From assembly GCA_934408585.1 (NCBI GenBank), contig CAKRVA010000028.1:1-11624 (forward strand): 11,624 nt of DNA. The letters are read 5' to 3'. Every line of letters starts with the position of its first letter. Positions within the stretch are counted from its first letter, which is position 1. Position numbers and translations under genes: made by a program. Origin of the DNA: an uncultured Lachnospiraceae bacterium. GTDB lineage: Bacteria; Bacillota; Clostridia; Lachnospirales; Lachnospiraceae. Below the pieces are notes generated by a model. The model had not been told where the DNA came from. It saw only the letters and a list, made by a program, of their open reading frames with translations, and made no database searches. This document shows positions 1 to 8,107 of this stretch, piece by piece.

Positions 1-30
1 AAATACTGACTTTTTGCCTCTCTAATACGG
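1..30. other. Left-edge intergenic stretch, no gene seen
   Basis: This is the region beyond the operon terminator. It has no start codon with a ribosome binding site and no open frame. On the minus strand it contains a GGCAAAAAG stretch that resembles the loop side of the terminator just before it. I see nothing else here. Confidence 0.5.
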
Positions 31-61
31 CAAAATCCTCGGCTTTTTGCCGAGGACTTTG
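31..61 (-). terminator. Intrinsic terminator of the sugar operon
   Basis: In minus-strand RNA this folds into a 13-pair stem (CAAAGTCCTCGGC pairing with GCCGAGGATTTTG) around an AAAAA loop. The GC-rich upper stem is flanked by an A-tract on the 5' side and a short T-tract on the 3' side. One pair is G-U in minus-strand RNA but would be an A-C mismatch in plus-strand RNA, so the hairpin fits the minus strand best. It lies about 35 bases beyond the last operon gene. The T-tract is only four long, so termination may be partial, or bidirectional if a convergent gene lies to the left. Confidence 0.7.
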
Positions 62-72
62 TCTACAGTCTG

Positions 73-97
73 AGGAGAGCACTCTTTGTGCTCTCCT
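73..97 (-). terminator. Strong hairpin overlapping the kinase stop codon
   Basis: A perfect 10-bp inverted repeat (AGGAGAGCAC with GTGCTCTCCT) encloses a 5-base loop. It overlaps the TAG stop of the kinase gene at 96-98. No T-tract follows, so it is not a classic intrinsic terminator on its own. It more likely protects the 3' end of the operon mRNA or acts together with the terminator hairpin 12 bases further on. Confidence 0.55.
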
Positions 98-1046
98 ATG
101 AAAAGGTATATATTCTTTTTTCTTCTGACAAAATATCTAATGCAATCCTGCAGGCACCATATGCAGCATCTTTTTCTGCAATACTTACCTCTGCATTTTT
201 ATATTTCTGTTCCAGCATCTCTTTAAAAAACTTATAATGATAATTATTTTTTACTATTGCGCTTCCCCACGCCCCGACACAAAACTTTTCTTCACTCATC
301 CGTAATTTTTCAATTACCGGAACTACAAGTGATATCGTCTTTTCCGCTTCTTCATGAATGATCGCAAGTGCATGCTCATCATTTTCTCTTGCTGCCCGCA
401 TAACAATTGGTCCAAGTTTTAAAAATCCGGCATTCTCCTTTTCTATCCTCTGACAAATTTTAATCAAATCCTTTGGCCCTTGAATTGCAAGTTCCTGATT
501 CAGCAAATCAAAAAGCAACGTTTTTTTCTTTCTTCCGTCTAATACATGGCTTACATACTCCAAAGCCTTTAGATTTAGCCAGACACCAGATCCTTCATCT
601 CCAAATATACAGGGAGGCCATCCTCCACATCTATGAGTTTCACCGGAATTATTTCTTCCAAACGCAATCGATCCGGTGCCTGCAATTAAAATCACACCAA
701 TGCCACCTGTTGCCGCATACAATGCAGCCTCGGCATCATTAATACACAACACAGGACATTGATATCCTTCCAGTGTCTGATAAATTGCTTCAACCTCCAT
801 CCGATCTTCTTCGCTATCAATCCCTGTCGTTCCACACACAATAGCTCTGCATTGTTCCTTTCTCAAGTTGGCCTGATTAATGCATATTTCCAAATTATCT
901 TGAATAATACGTATGGCATCCTGTTTTGCAAAGCGATATAATCCTGCCGGATTTCCCTCATATTCTGCCAGTTCTGTTCCATCCATTCCAACTGCTTTTA
1001 CTAAAAATTTTGTGCCGCCGGAATCAATTCCAAGTACATAATCCAT
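96..1046 (-). CDS. BadF/BadG/BcrA-type sugar kinase, probable amino-sugar kinase
   Basis: Predicted cytoplasmic ATP-dependent kinase of 316 residues in the actin-like (ASKHA) superfamily, closest in pattern to N-acetylglucosamine kinase and the bacterial glucosamine kinase GspK. Visible motifs: phosphate-1 loop GIDSGGTK (6-13), a catalytic-type N-D pair (103-104), phosphate-2 loop IAGTGS (121-126), the family signature GGWPPCIFGDEGSG (141-154, more usually GGWGxxLGDEGSG), and a likely adenosine loop GAWGSAI (258-264). The frame extends seven codons upstream to an ATG at 1067 that overlaps the previous stop. I chose the ATG at 1046 because a strong GGAGG sits about seven bases before it and the protein then starts MDYVLGID, as is usual for the family. 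It is the last gene of the operon, directly after a SIS-domain enzyme, so kinase and SIS enzyme probably act in sequence on an amino sugar. Substrate is inferred, not shown; N-acetylglucosamine is an alternative. Confidence 0.85.
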   Translation of the reverse strand: MDYVLGIDSGGTKFLVKAVGMDGTELAEYEGNPAGLYRFAKQDAIRIIQDNLEICINQANLRKEQCRAIVCGTTGIDSEEDRMEVEAIYQTLEGYQCPVLCINDAEAALYAATGGIGVILIAGTGSIAFGRNNSGETHRCGGWPPCIFGDEGSGVWLNLKALEYVSHVLDGRKKKTLLFDLLNQELAIQGPKDLIKICQRIEKENAGFLKLGPIVMRAARENDEHALAIIHEEAEKTISLVVPVIEKLRMSEEKFCVGAWGSAIVKNNYHYKFFKEMLEQKYKNAEVSIAEKDAAYGACRIALDILSEEKRIYTFS

Positions 1047-1059
1047 AGTTTCCTCCGCA
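1047..1059 (-). promoter_or_regulatory. Ribosome binding site fixing the kinase start
   Basis: Minus-strand GCGGAGGAAACT stands directly before the ATG at 1046. It gives a strong GGAGG core with good spacing, while the ATG at 1067 has no such site. This favours the shorter 316-residue kinase. The site lies downstream of the SIS gene's stop codon, so translation may be coupled by reinitiation. Confidence 0.7.
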
Positions 1060-1066
1060 AAAATCA

Positions 1067-2143
1067 TTATTTTCCGTTGTTATATTTTGTCGGACAAATT
1101 GCTGTATATTCATCATATAGTGGTGATCCATCTTCAATTCCAAGAATTCCCTGTATGGTAGCTGCAATATATTGCGGAATTACAATATTTTCAAAGACTT
1201 CTGTATATGCCTTTCCGGTCCTTTGAATGTGAATTATCTTCTCCGTCATTTTTTCTTCTTTATCTGTAACATCATATGTATATGGTGTATATTTTTCCTG
1301 ACACATTGCAAGCTTCTTAAATCTTTCCTGTTCCTCCTTTTCTCCTGTCGGGAACAGAAAAACGCCTGTTTCATTATCTGCCGCTAAAATTGGACCATGT
1401 AAATATTCTTCAAATTCATAACTGAATGCCGGATACTTAATCGTTTCCAATATCTTTAAGCATCCTTCTTTTAAGGCAAGTGCTCCGGTTCCATGTGCAA
1501 TAAATATATATTTCTTTATATCTTTTATCTCTTTTCCATACTGATTCATCCATGAAACAACAGATTCCATATTATATCTCATGCAGGAAAGTCCCTTTAC
1601 CAGATTTTCTTTCGTTTCAATATATTTGTTTTCCGTAATCTGCTCTGTTGCAAGCGCAGCTTCTAATGCCATCAAATACAAAACCATAACAGATGACGTA
1701 TATCCAACTGTTTTTGGTCCGACAGCTTCCTCTCCACAGCCAATTACCATATGACACTTGCTGCGAGATGCAATTTCACACATCTGTTCCCCCGTAACTG
1801 TAATATATGGATACTCTTTAAGCTGTTCCATCGCTTTCAATGTATTCGTAGATGAACCACCTTGTGAAAGAAAAACAATTAACGGTCTCTCTCCCTGAAT
1901 CTTATGTAAGTAAGAGGAAGGCATAAAATTTATATTAATCCCCAGAATTTCTGTAAGAAAGGATGTTGCTGCTTCCTCTGCATTCAAGGATGTTCCGCTA
2001 CCCACTAAGTAAAGATGTGTCGGTTTTATTTTGCAATACAATTCCACAAAACTTTTTGTAAGTTCTTTACTTTCACTAATCATCCTCAAAAGAACTGATG
2101 GCTGCGTTTCCCAATATTCTACAATATATGCATTACTCTTCAT
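1067..2143 (-). CDS. Double-SIS sugar-phosphate isomerase/deaminase (NagB-II / FrlB / GlmS C-domain type)
   Basis: A 358-residue cytoplasmic protein made of two SIS domains, without the glutaminase domain of GlmS. SIS1 shows GSGTS (48-52) and SQGGSS (93-98), matching the phosphosugar-binding GxGTS and SQSGET motifs of GlmS. The GPKTVGYTSS stretch (142-151) corresponds to the GlmS ASTKAFTTQ region. SIS2 carries EFEEYLHGP (243-251), matching the GlmS GELKHGP active-site segment with its Glu and His. Stand-alone proteins of this design include the glucosamine-6-phosphate deaminase NagB-II, AgaS-type aldose/ketose deaminases and the fructosamine-6-phosphate deglycase FrlB. Next to a GH9 enzyme and an amino-sugar-type kinase, deamination of glucosamine 6-phosphate to fructose 6-phosphate and ammonia is the most economical role. 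A GAGGAG ribosome site precedes the ATG. The exact substrate cannot be read from sequence. Confidence 0.85.
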   Translation of the reverse strand: MKSNAYIVEYWETQPSVLLRMISESKELTKSFVELYCKIKPTHLYLVGSGTSLNAEEAATSFLTEILGININFMPSSYLHKIQGERPLIVFLSQGGSSTNTLKAMEQLKEYPYITVTGEQMCEIASRSKCHMVIGCGEEAVGPKTVGYTSSVMVLYLMALEAALATEQITENKYIETKENLVKGLSCMRYNMESVVSWMNQYGKEIKDIKKYIFIAHGTGALALKEGCLKILETIKYPAFSYEFEEYLHGPILAADNETGVFLFPTGEKEEQERFKKLAMCQEKYTPYTYDVTDKEEKMTEKIIHIQRTGKAYTEVFENIVIPQYIAATIQGILGIEDGSPLYDEYTAICPTKYNNGK

Positions 2144-2157
2144 GTTTTTCTCCTCTC

Positions 2158-4623
2158 TTAAATCAAATTCAGTTCCTTTGCTCTTCGTAATGCTAAAATC
2201 TTATTATTCACATCCATTTTCTGATAGATATTTTTAATATGATATCTGACAGTCGCCACTGATATATATATTTCACTGGCAATTTCCTCATGTGTATAGC
2301 CTTCATCTAGTAATTTAAGGATATCCGTTTCCCTGTCAGTCAAAGAAATGCTTGAAGTATGTAATTTTTTCATTTGCATTTGATAACGGTTACAACACTC
2401 CAACACTTCTTCAATATAAACATTCTGTTCCTTCTTAAGTAATGATTCCAGCATCAAACGAATGTGACCGGCATTCTCAGCAAATGCCATAATCAGATGG
2501 TCTTTTTCTCCCAGCATTAAAGCCTCTCGTAAAATCTGCTCTCCCTTCGCCCTGCTTTCCAAATAACTCTTACTGACAGACTCATAAACCATAAAGTAGA
2601 TTTTAATCAGATAATATTCATAAGGCTTTAACAACGTCTCAATTGACTCACACAGGGAATCAAGTTCAATATATTTTTTATCCAAAAGCAAGCACTTTCC
2701 GTATACCAGATAAAAGAAGCATAACCCCTGTATCAGAAAATTGCCCTTTTCAAATTCTCCACTTCGAATCCAGTCCGGGATTCCCTCTGTGCTTCCAATA
2801 CAACTTTTCCTATAAGCATCACACAAATCAAATGTTGTGTTTAATACTTTATTGTCTGCTGCAATAACTTCTTCTTTTAATGTATTATTCAGTAATCTCT
2901 GATCCGTTTCATTTCCCTGCATAATTTCAAGCCGATTCAAAACAAACATGGCAGATATCATAATGCTAAGCTGTTCTGATGCTTTGGCTTTATAGTATGC
3001 TTTGTATGCATGTAACTCAGCCTGTTCAAACTGTCCGGTTTCCAAAGCGGTCTCGGCTTCCGCCAAAGAATCACAGCCAATTCCAAATCCATCTGTCATC
3101 TGGGTATAGAAGTGACCAAGATCCCCAATCAAATGCTTCATTGTTCCAAGTTCATCCGGTTTTTTCACATATCCCATCAACAGATTTGGTAATCCATATG
3201 TGAATTCTGTTTTTCTTGTAATAATATCAGAGCATCCACTGCCAAAAAATTCTGTGCTTTTATTTGCACATTCTTTCATTTTAACAATATCATTAAATGC
3301 CATGCGGCTTTTAATCAACCAGCTCTCTGCCAGAACCATTGTTTTCTGTTCTTCGCTGCCGGATGACTCCAGGTAAAATTCTTCCAGATTTTTCAATCGA
3401 CTATTTACGTATCCGGAATAATTTTGCCCCTTATCCATAATATACATATACAAATACTTTAAATAGGCAAACGGGTATAAAAAGAGAATGTTCTCCTCTA
3501 CGCTGTCAAACACATCATACACATTGATGTTATTCCAAATTCCCTTTTCGTTCCGGACATCTTCATTCAGTATAAAAAGTATTTTCTCCCAATCGCCAGC
3601 TTTACACAGATATTCAAATGCCTCTGAATACTGCTTCTGTTCCATCAGGAATCTTCCTGCTTTTTCATATACCTCTGTAAAATCAATCCGATCAATCAAC
3701 GCCCTTTCGTATATAAAGTCTTTTAAAATATTGCGCATTTTAAAAGTATGATCACTTTCACGAAATACGAAAAAAATATTTTTATCTGCAAGTGCCTCAA
3801 ACCGTTGATATTGTTCCGTATTATCAAGAATTTCTGCAACCATCAGGCGATTAAAGGAATCCAATGCCGAAAGCTTTGCCAATACCGTTTTTTCAATCTC
3901 GTTAAGATTGTGATAAAAATTCTGTTCAATAATGTCATCTGCAGTAGCGCTTTTACCAATGGGCAGTCCCTGTTTTATTCCCTTTGCCGTCACATACAGC
4001 ATGGACTCCCAGCCATCTGTTATCTGATAAACCCGCTCCTTTTCTTCATCAGTCATAATGCAATCCATGAATTCCAAATACTGATACGTTTCTTCCCTTG
4101 TAAATTTCAATGATTTTTCGGTAATTGTACAGCAAATCTGCTTTTGATATAAGTCAGCGGCATCCAGCCTTGCCAATTCTCTTGTAATAATTACAATATG
4201 CAGGCGTTGAATTCTCTCCCGTACTATTTCCTTCAATATTTCAAAAACACTATGGTCTTCAATCACTTGAAAATCATCGAAAATCAGCAACAAATTTTTA
4301 CGATAATCATGATCCATCAAAGCATCCATTACTGCTTTTCGTTTAAAATTATCATATGGATACCCTATGGATAATAATCGTTCTGAAAGATGCTGGTCGG
4401 TATTTTTCATAGCATCACAAAGCTTTTCCCATAAGTATTCTGTCTCTATGCCAAGCCCCGACAAAGACACCCATACGGAATCCACATCTGCCACTCTTAC
4501 ATATTCCTTGACAGCTACCGTTTTTCCATAACCCATAGGAGCATGCACGATAGTAAGTGGATACTTCTCAATATTTTCCATTTTTACCATTATGCGTTTT
4601 CGTTGCATATACTTTGACGTCAT
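2158..4623 (-). CDS. MalT-type large ATP-binding LuxR-family transcriptional regulator (LAL)
   Basis: About 821 residues. Near the N-terminus there is an NTPase domain: Walker A APMGYGKT (28-35), Walker B LLLIFDD (111-117), VIITR sensor (144-148) and an ITDGWE segment (201-206) typical of the STAND/MalT ATPases. A long helical, TPR-like sensor region follows. A LuxR/GerE helix-turn-helix fills the last 64 residues (758-821: LTDRETDILKLLDEGYTHEEIA...VATVRYHIKNIYQKM). In MalT, sugar inducer plus ATP drives oligomerisation and activation; a similar sensing role is inferred here. The open frame runs back to 4704 inside the GH9 gene, but an AGGTGA site lies just before the ATG pair at 4626 and 4623, and 4623 has the better spacing. 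The regulator sits inside the operon it probably controls, so positive autoregulation is likely. Confidence 0.9.
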   Translation of the reverse strand: MTSKYMQRKRIMVKMENIEKYPLTIVHAPMGYGKTVAVKEYVRVADVDSVWVSLSGLGIETEYLWEKLCDAMKNTDQHLSERLLSIGYPYDNFKRKAVMDALMDHDYRKNLLLIFDDFQVIEDHSVFEILKEIVRERIQRLHIVIITRELARLDAADLYQKQICCTITEKSLKFTREETYQYLEFMDCIMTDEEKERVYQITDGWESMLYVTAKGIKQGLPIGKSATADDIIEQNFYHNLNEIEKTVLAKLSALDSFNRLMVAEILDNTEQYQRFEALADKNIFFVFRESDHTFKMRNILKDFIYERALIDRIDFTEVYEKAGRFLMEQKQYSEAFEYLCKAGDWEKILFILNEDVRNEKGIWNNINVYDVFDSVEENILFLYPFAYLKYLYMYIMDKGQNYSGYVNSRLKNLEEFYLESSGSEEQKTMVLAESWLIKSRMAFNDIVKMKECANKSTEFFGSGCSDIITRKTEFTYGLPNLLMGYVKKPDELGTMKHLIGDLGHFYTQMTDGFGIGCDSLAEAETALETGQFEQAELHAYKAYYKAKASEQLSIMISAMFVLNRLEIMQGNETDQRLLNNTLKEEVIAADNKVLNTTFDLCDAYRKSCIGSTEGIPDWIRSGEFEKGNFLIQGLCFFYLVYGKCLLLDKKYIELDSLCESIETLLKPYEYYLIKIYFMVYESVSKSYLESRAKGEQILREALMLGEKDHLIMAFAENAGHIRLMLESLLKKEQNVYIEEVLECCNRYQMQMKKLHTSSISLTDRETDILKLLDEGYTHEEIASEIYISVATVRYHIKNIYQKMDVNNKILALRRAKELNLI

Positions 4624-4631
4624 CATATCAC

Positions 4632-6371
4632 CTATAAAAGTTTTAATCCGGTTGCAAACATATACCATGCAGCATGTGGCAGCCATTGCTCTGCCCATCT
4701 CCAATTATCCCTGCACTCCGGTGATGTTTCTATAACAAATTCGATTCCACAATCATCTATGGTCCTTGAGGTGATTCCATTACAAATTCCACCCGGACTA
4801 TTCATAAAATCGTACTGGTCATTAAAGAAATATCGAATATTATTTTTTCCATATCCCTCTATCATACAACTGTCAAACGGATTACATCCCATAATCCAAT
4901 TCAGCTGTCTTTGACCAAAAATCAGACATTCATCCACCATATCTTTTTCATCCGATATATTTGCATAATAAAATGCGATTGCAGCAAGTGAACAGATCCT
5001 TGCATTTTCTCCCTGCCACCACGGAGCCGCTTTCGTATCATGCGGAAAGAAAAATCTGTTTTCTTCTTTTTTCTCCTTTGCATCCTTCTTCCATGTAAAC
5101 GAAGCGTATCCAAAGGCGGATTTACTTATGGATAGCAAATGTATCATGGCACTCTTTACAACGGAAAGTATATGTCTTTTCGTTTCCTCATCTGGCTCTA
5201 TCTGGCTATATTTCAATAATGCAAGAAGAGGTACTCCTTCATCCGAAGGGTGAAAATATAAATGCTCTTCATCTGCCAGAAACCAACAACCCTCTTTCAT
5301 TTCCACCACATAACTTTCCATCTTTAATTCAAAGTTTCGGCAGAAATTCAAATACACTTCTTTTTGCGTTGTTTCATATAATTCTATCGCCGCTATAAGT
5401 CCCCAATAATAATCCAAAAAATTCCATTTTCCATCATTTATATGAAGAACATTATTCTCTACAATATAATGAAATGCTCTTTCTGCAATTTGAAGGTATT
5501 CTTTTTCGGTGTATTCTCCAGAAGCTGCACCTAATCTGGCAGCCTGTGCAAGAACCGTAATTGCTACCCCGCATCCACTCCGCATTCCGGTTTCGTAATT
5601 TTTATCTTGAATATTTTCTTTTAAGTAACTTTTATCCTCCTCGTGTCCGCTATAATGAAAATACTCGTAGTCAATTTTTCTGTTCTGCTTCTCCGAGAAG
5701 GCTTCTCCTCTATCCACAGAGCGTAAAAAACTTCCATTCTCACAATATAGCCGCATTGCCAAATCGGCACCCCAGTATCCTTCATCCTGCAATTCTTTTT
5801 TTAGTATTCTGCCATCTTTCAATTTCTTCTGCTGAATTCTTTCAGCTATGGAAAAACACACATAGGCGGGCAGTAACGACTGCATTGGATTATAAATCCC
5901 AGTATGAGATAATTGGGTTAAGTGAATTCCAAGATCACCGGTTGCATCATACCAGCCACCATGAAGATCCCTTCTTCCTTTTCTCCCTCCATCAAAGGGA
6001 ACCTGCTTATCTGCTTTCAGCCACTCTCCAGATGATCTTTCCCCTTTAAAATACGCTCTTACGGCATTTACCATTCGCAAATGAATATAATAATCTGTGA
6101 TTTCAAAATAGTCTGAACAGACTTTTTCCTGTTCTGTTTCTACAACAACCTGATATTGACCGGGAATAACCACATCTGAAAAATTCAAAAGATAATAGTA
6201 GCTGTCTGACCAATCTTCTATTTTTTCCTTTTCTCCGACTTCTACCCGGAATATGGCACCATCTTTTCTCAACAAATAAGAATTTATGGATTTCATTTCT
6301 ACATCTGCTTCAAAAACTGCCATTTTTTTATCTGATTGTTCAAATCCTATATGATTTACGAAAATTTTCAT
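4632..6371 (-). CDS. Glycoside hydrolase family 9 enzyme, probable cytoplasmic exo-beta-glucosaminidase-like hydrolase
   Basis: A 579-residue protein with no signal peptide, so probably cytoplasmic. The N-terminal part, about 1-92, starts MKIFVNHIGF and looks like the immunoglobulin-like CelD_N domain of GH9 enzymes (usually VNQxGY). The catalytic (alpha/alpha)6 domain follows. The GH9 base motif, normally DAGD, here reads GGWYDATGD (D142, D146), one residue longer. WIMGCNPFD plus GYGKNN (492-511) matches the GH9 LGxNP...GxG segment. E561 in NWRWAEQWLPHAAWYM is the likely catalytic acid. The HHR motif of GH9 endoglucanases is absent. GH9 enzymes are inverting; intracellular ones of this size include the exo-beta-D-glucosaminidases of Vibrio and Photobacterium chitin/chitosan catabolism. 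Co-location with an ABC importer, an amino-sugar-type kinase and a SIS enzyme fits that activity. A beta-glucosidase acting on cellodextrins remains possible. An AAAGGG ribosome site overlaps the end of the upstream permease gene. Confidence 0.85.
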   Translation of the reverse strand: MKIFVNHIGFEQSDKKMAVFEADVEMKSINSYLLRKDGAIFRVEVGEKEKIEDWSDSYYYLLNFSDVVIPGQYQVVVETEQEKVCSDYFEITDYYIHLRMVNAVRAYFKGERSSGEWLKADKQVPFDGGRKGRRDLHGGWYDATGDLGIHLTQLSHTGIYNPMQSLLPAYVCFSIAERIQQKKLKDGRILKKELQDEGYWGADLAMRLYCENGSFLRSVDRGEAFSEKQNRKIDYEYFHYSGHEEDKSYLKENIQDKNYETGMRSGCGVAITVLAQAARLGAASGEYTEKEYLQIAERAFHYIVENNVLHINDGKWNFLDYYWGLIAAIELYETTQKEVYLNFCRNFELKMESYVVEMKEGCWFLADEEHLYFHPSDEGVPLLALLKYSQIEPDEETKRHILSVVKSAMIHLLSISKSAFGYASFTWKKDAKEKKEENRFFFPHDTKAAPWWQGENARICSLAAIAFYYANISDEKDMVDECLIFGQRQLNWIMGCNPFDSCMIEGYGKNNIRYFFNDQYDFMNSPGGICNGITSRTIDDCGIEFVIETSPECRDNWRWAEQWLPHAAWYMFATGLKLL

Positions 6372-6374
6372 GTA

Positions 6375-7217
6375 TTATCCCTTTACCGCTCCTGCTGTTA
6401 ATCCCTTAATGACAAGCTCCTGCGAACAGATATATAAAATTAATACCGGTACGACTGTTATAAATATGGCTGCCATCATTGCTCCATAATCGGTTCCATG
6501 CATATTACTAACCATTGTCAGTATAACACAAACCGGCTTCAGTTTCTGATTTGATATATATACAAGGGAGGTTACCAAATCATTATAAGACCAAATAAAT
6601 ACCATAATTCCAACCGTTGCAAACATTGGTTTGGTCAGCGGAATGGTAATATTCCGGAGAACCTTAAATGGCCCTGCACCATCAATAATTGCTGCTTCGT
6701 CCAGCTCTTTTGGTAAGGAGCGCATATAAGAAGACAATAGCATGATTGCAAAGCAGAGGTTTCCTGCCACCTGTGGAACAATTACTGCAAGATATGTTTC
6801 TTTAATAGGTAATCGATTAATCGTTACAAAATTTGGAATCATGGTTGCGAATCCCGGAACAAGAAGACATGCCACCATAAATGCATCCACAACTTTTCCT
6901 ATTCCAGAATCAAAACGTCCAAGTCCAAAAGCTGCAAGTCCGCCGATACAGATTACACCTGCTACCACTCCCCCGGAAATCAATAGACTGTTAAGGAAAG
7001 CACGAAACATATTGACATCAGGATAAGAGAATATGGAATGATAATTTGCAAAATTCAGGCCTGTTGGCAAAGCAATTCCATTCAAAAGAATTTCCTCTGA
7101 AGATTTAAAGGAATTCTCAAACACCCACAAAAGTGGAACCAATGTAATTAATAACCACAAAATCAAAACAATATAAACAATTATTCTGCCTATTTTTATT
7201 TTTTTCATCTTATACAT
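6375..7217 (-). CDS. ABC sugar transporter permease, MalG/UgpE-like
   Basis: Inner-membrane permease of about 280 residues with roughly six hydrophobic segments, the first at about 11-31. The EAA loop LDEAAIIDGAGPFKVLRNITIPLTKP (about 172-197) is the contact site for the transporter ATPase and marks the carbohydrate-uptake-type CUT1 family. The C-terminus ending in KGLTAGAVKG is characteristic of MalG-like subunits. The frame can start at a TTG at 7229, overlapping the upstream permease stop, but the ATG at 7217 has AAAGG four bases before it and no lost domain, so I prefer it. It pairs with the adjacent MalF-like subunit to form the import channel. Substrate specificity is set mainly by the binding protein and is not visible here. 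Confidence 0.92.
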   Translation of the reverse strand: MYKMKKIKIGRIIVYIVLILWLLITLVPLLWVFENSFKSSEEILLNGIALPTGLNFANYHSIFSYPDVNMFRAFLNSLLISGGVVAGVICIGGLAAFGLGRFDSGIGKVVDAFMVACLLVPGFATMIPNFVTINRLPIKETYLAVIVPQVAGNLCFAIMLLSSYMRSLPKELDEAAIIDGAGPFKVLRNITIPLTKPMFATVGIMVFIWSYNDLVTSLVYISNQKLKPVCVILTMVSNMHGTDYGAMMAAIFITVVPVLILYICSQELVIKGLTAGAVKG

Positions 7218-7225
7218 CAAGCCTT

Positions 7226-8092
7226 TCAATCTTCTGCATCTGCCTTTAACAATTTTCTAAGTCCAATAGTTAAAAGCACTCCTATAATTATCATAACAAT
7301 TGCTATTGCACTCGCATAGCCACCATTGTACTTTTCAAATGCCATTTGATACATATAGGTACTTAACAACTGACTGGAATTCATTGGTCCACCCTTTGTA
7401 ATTACATATACGGTATCAAATACACGGAAACATCCGGATACTACTAGTACAATTGTAGAAATCAGAACATCCTTAAGCATTGGGATGGTAATATAATATA
7501 TTTTCTTTATTGGTGTAATTCCATCCAGCATTGCTGATTCATAGATATCCTCTGGTATCTTTGAAATCCCGGTTAAGAAAATAACAAAATAAAAGCCGAT
7601 ATATTGCCATAGCACTGGTATAAGTGTAAGAAAAATTGCTGTTTTCGGAGTAATCCAAACCTGTTTATCATACCCGAACAGGGTAATAATATAATTTAAA
7701 AGTCCATATTCATACTTATATATCAAAGTAAACATCAATCCAATAGCCGTTCCAGATATTACAATCGGGAAAAAATATACCGTTCGGAAAATTTTAAAGC
7801 CGTGATGCACACTATCTACCATTATTGCAAGAAGCAAGGCAAATCCCACCTGAAAGATTAAAACTCCGACAATCAGAATCGCTGTATTTTTAAATGCGAC
7901 CGGCATTACCATATCCGAAAATAATCTTTTGTAATTTTCAAACCCTATCCATTCACTTTTAGGAGAAAAATTATACCATGATGAAAAACTATATATTACT
8001 GTCTTAATTAATGGATAGACCAAAAATGCAGTAATTAAAATCATTGCCGGTATAATACAAATCCAAACATATTTTTTGCCTTTCAGTGCCAC
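7226..8092 (-). CDS. ABC sugar transporter permease, MalF/UgpA-like
   Basis: A 288-residue inner-membrane permease with about six transmembrane segments (near 10-32, 68-92, 104-126, 151-174, 207-229 and 259-278). The EAA loop runs YESAMLDGITPIKKIYYITIPMLKD (184-208). KGGPMNSSQLLSTYMYQMAF (233-252) is a familiar CUT1 MalF-like signature. Translation appears to start at GTG (8092), supported by AAAGGAGG seven bases upstream. Its leader is separated from the binding-protein gene by a long hairpin that may set the protein ratio. It should form a heterodimer with the following MalG-like subunit. No ATPase gene is present in this operon, so the complex probably borrows a shared MsmX-type ATPase. 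Confidence 0.93.
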   Translation of the reverse strand: MALKGKKYVWICIIPAMILITAFLVYPLIKTVIYSFSSWYNFSPKSEWIGFENYKRLFSDMVMPVAFKNTAILIVGVLIFQVGFALLLAIMVDSVHHGFKIFRTVYFFPIVISGTAIGLMFTLIYKYEYGLLNYIITLFGYDKQVWITPKTAIFLTLIPVLWQYIGFYFVIFLTGISKIPEDIYESAMLDGITPIKKIYYITIPMLKDVLISTIVLVVSGCFRVFDTVYVITKGGPMNSSQLLSTYMYQMAFEKYNGGYASAIAIVMIIIGVLLTIGLRKLLKADAED

Positions 8093-8099
8093 GCTGCTT

Positions 8100-8107
8100 C
8101 CTCCTTT
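8100..8107 (-). promoter_or_regulatory. Ribosome binding site for the GTG-started permease
   Basis: Minus-strand AAAGGAGG lies seven bases before the GTG at 8092. It directly abuts the base of the long intercistronic hairpin. Part of that hairpin's 3' arm can instead pair with this site (8101-8107 with 8111-8117, seven pairs, three-base loop), so its accessibility could depend on which fold forms. Confidence 0.75.

Noticed and set aside
3748..4113. A 121-codon open frame on the plus strand
   Set aside because: Antisense to the NTPase-domain part of the LuxR-type regulator, which has clear domain motifs; no promoter or ribosome site of its own was seen.
4627..4704. A longer N-terminus for the LuxR-type regulator, starting inside the GH9 gene
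   Set aside because: The extra 27 residues are a read through the GH9 coding sequence with no ribosome site, and the AGGTGA before 4626/4623 gives a normal regulator start.
5561..6049. A 162-codon open frame on the plus strand
   Set aside because: It lies fully antisense to the GH9 gene, has no recognisable motif, and its His/Ser/Leu-rich composition is that of a complement-strand shadow.
4632..6371. Calling the GH9 protein a secreted cellulase
   Set aside because: No signal peptide, carbohydrate-binding module or dockerin is visible, and the HHR motif of endoglucanases is missing.
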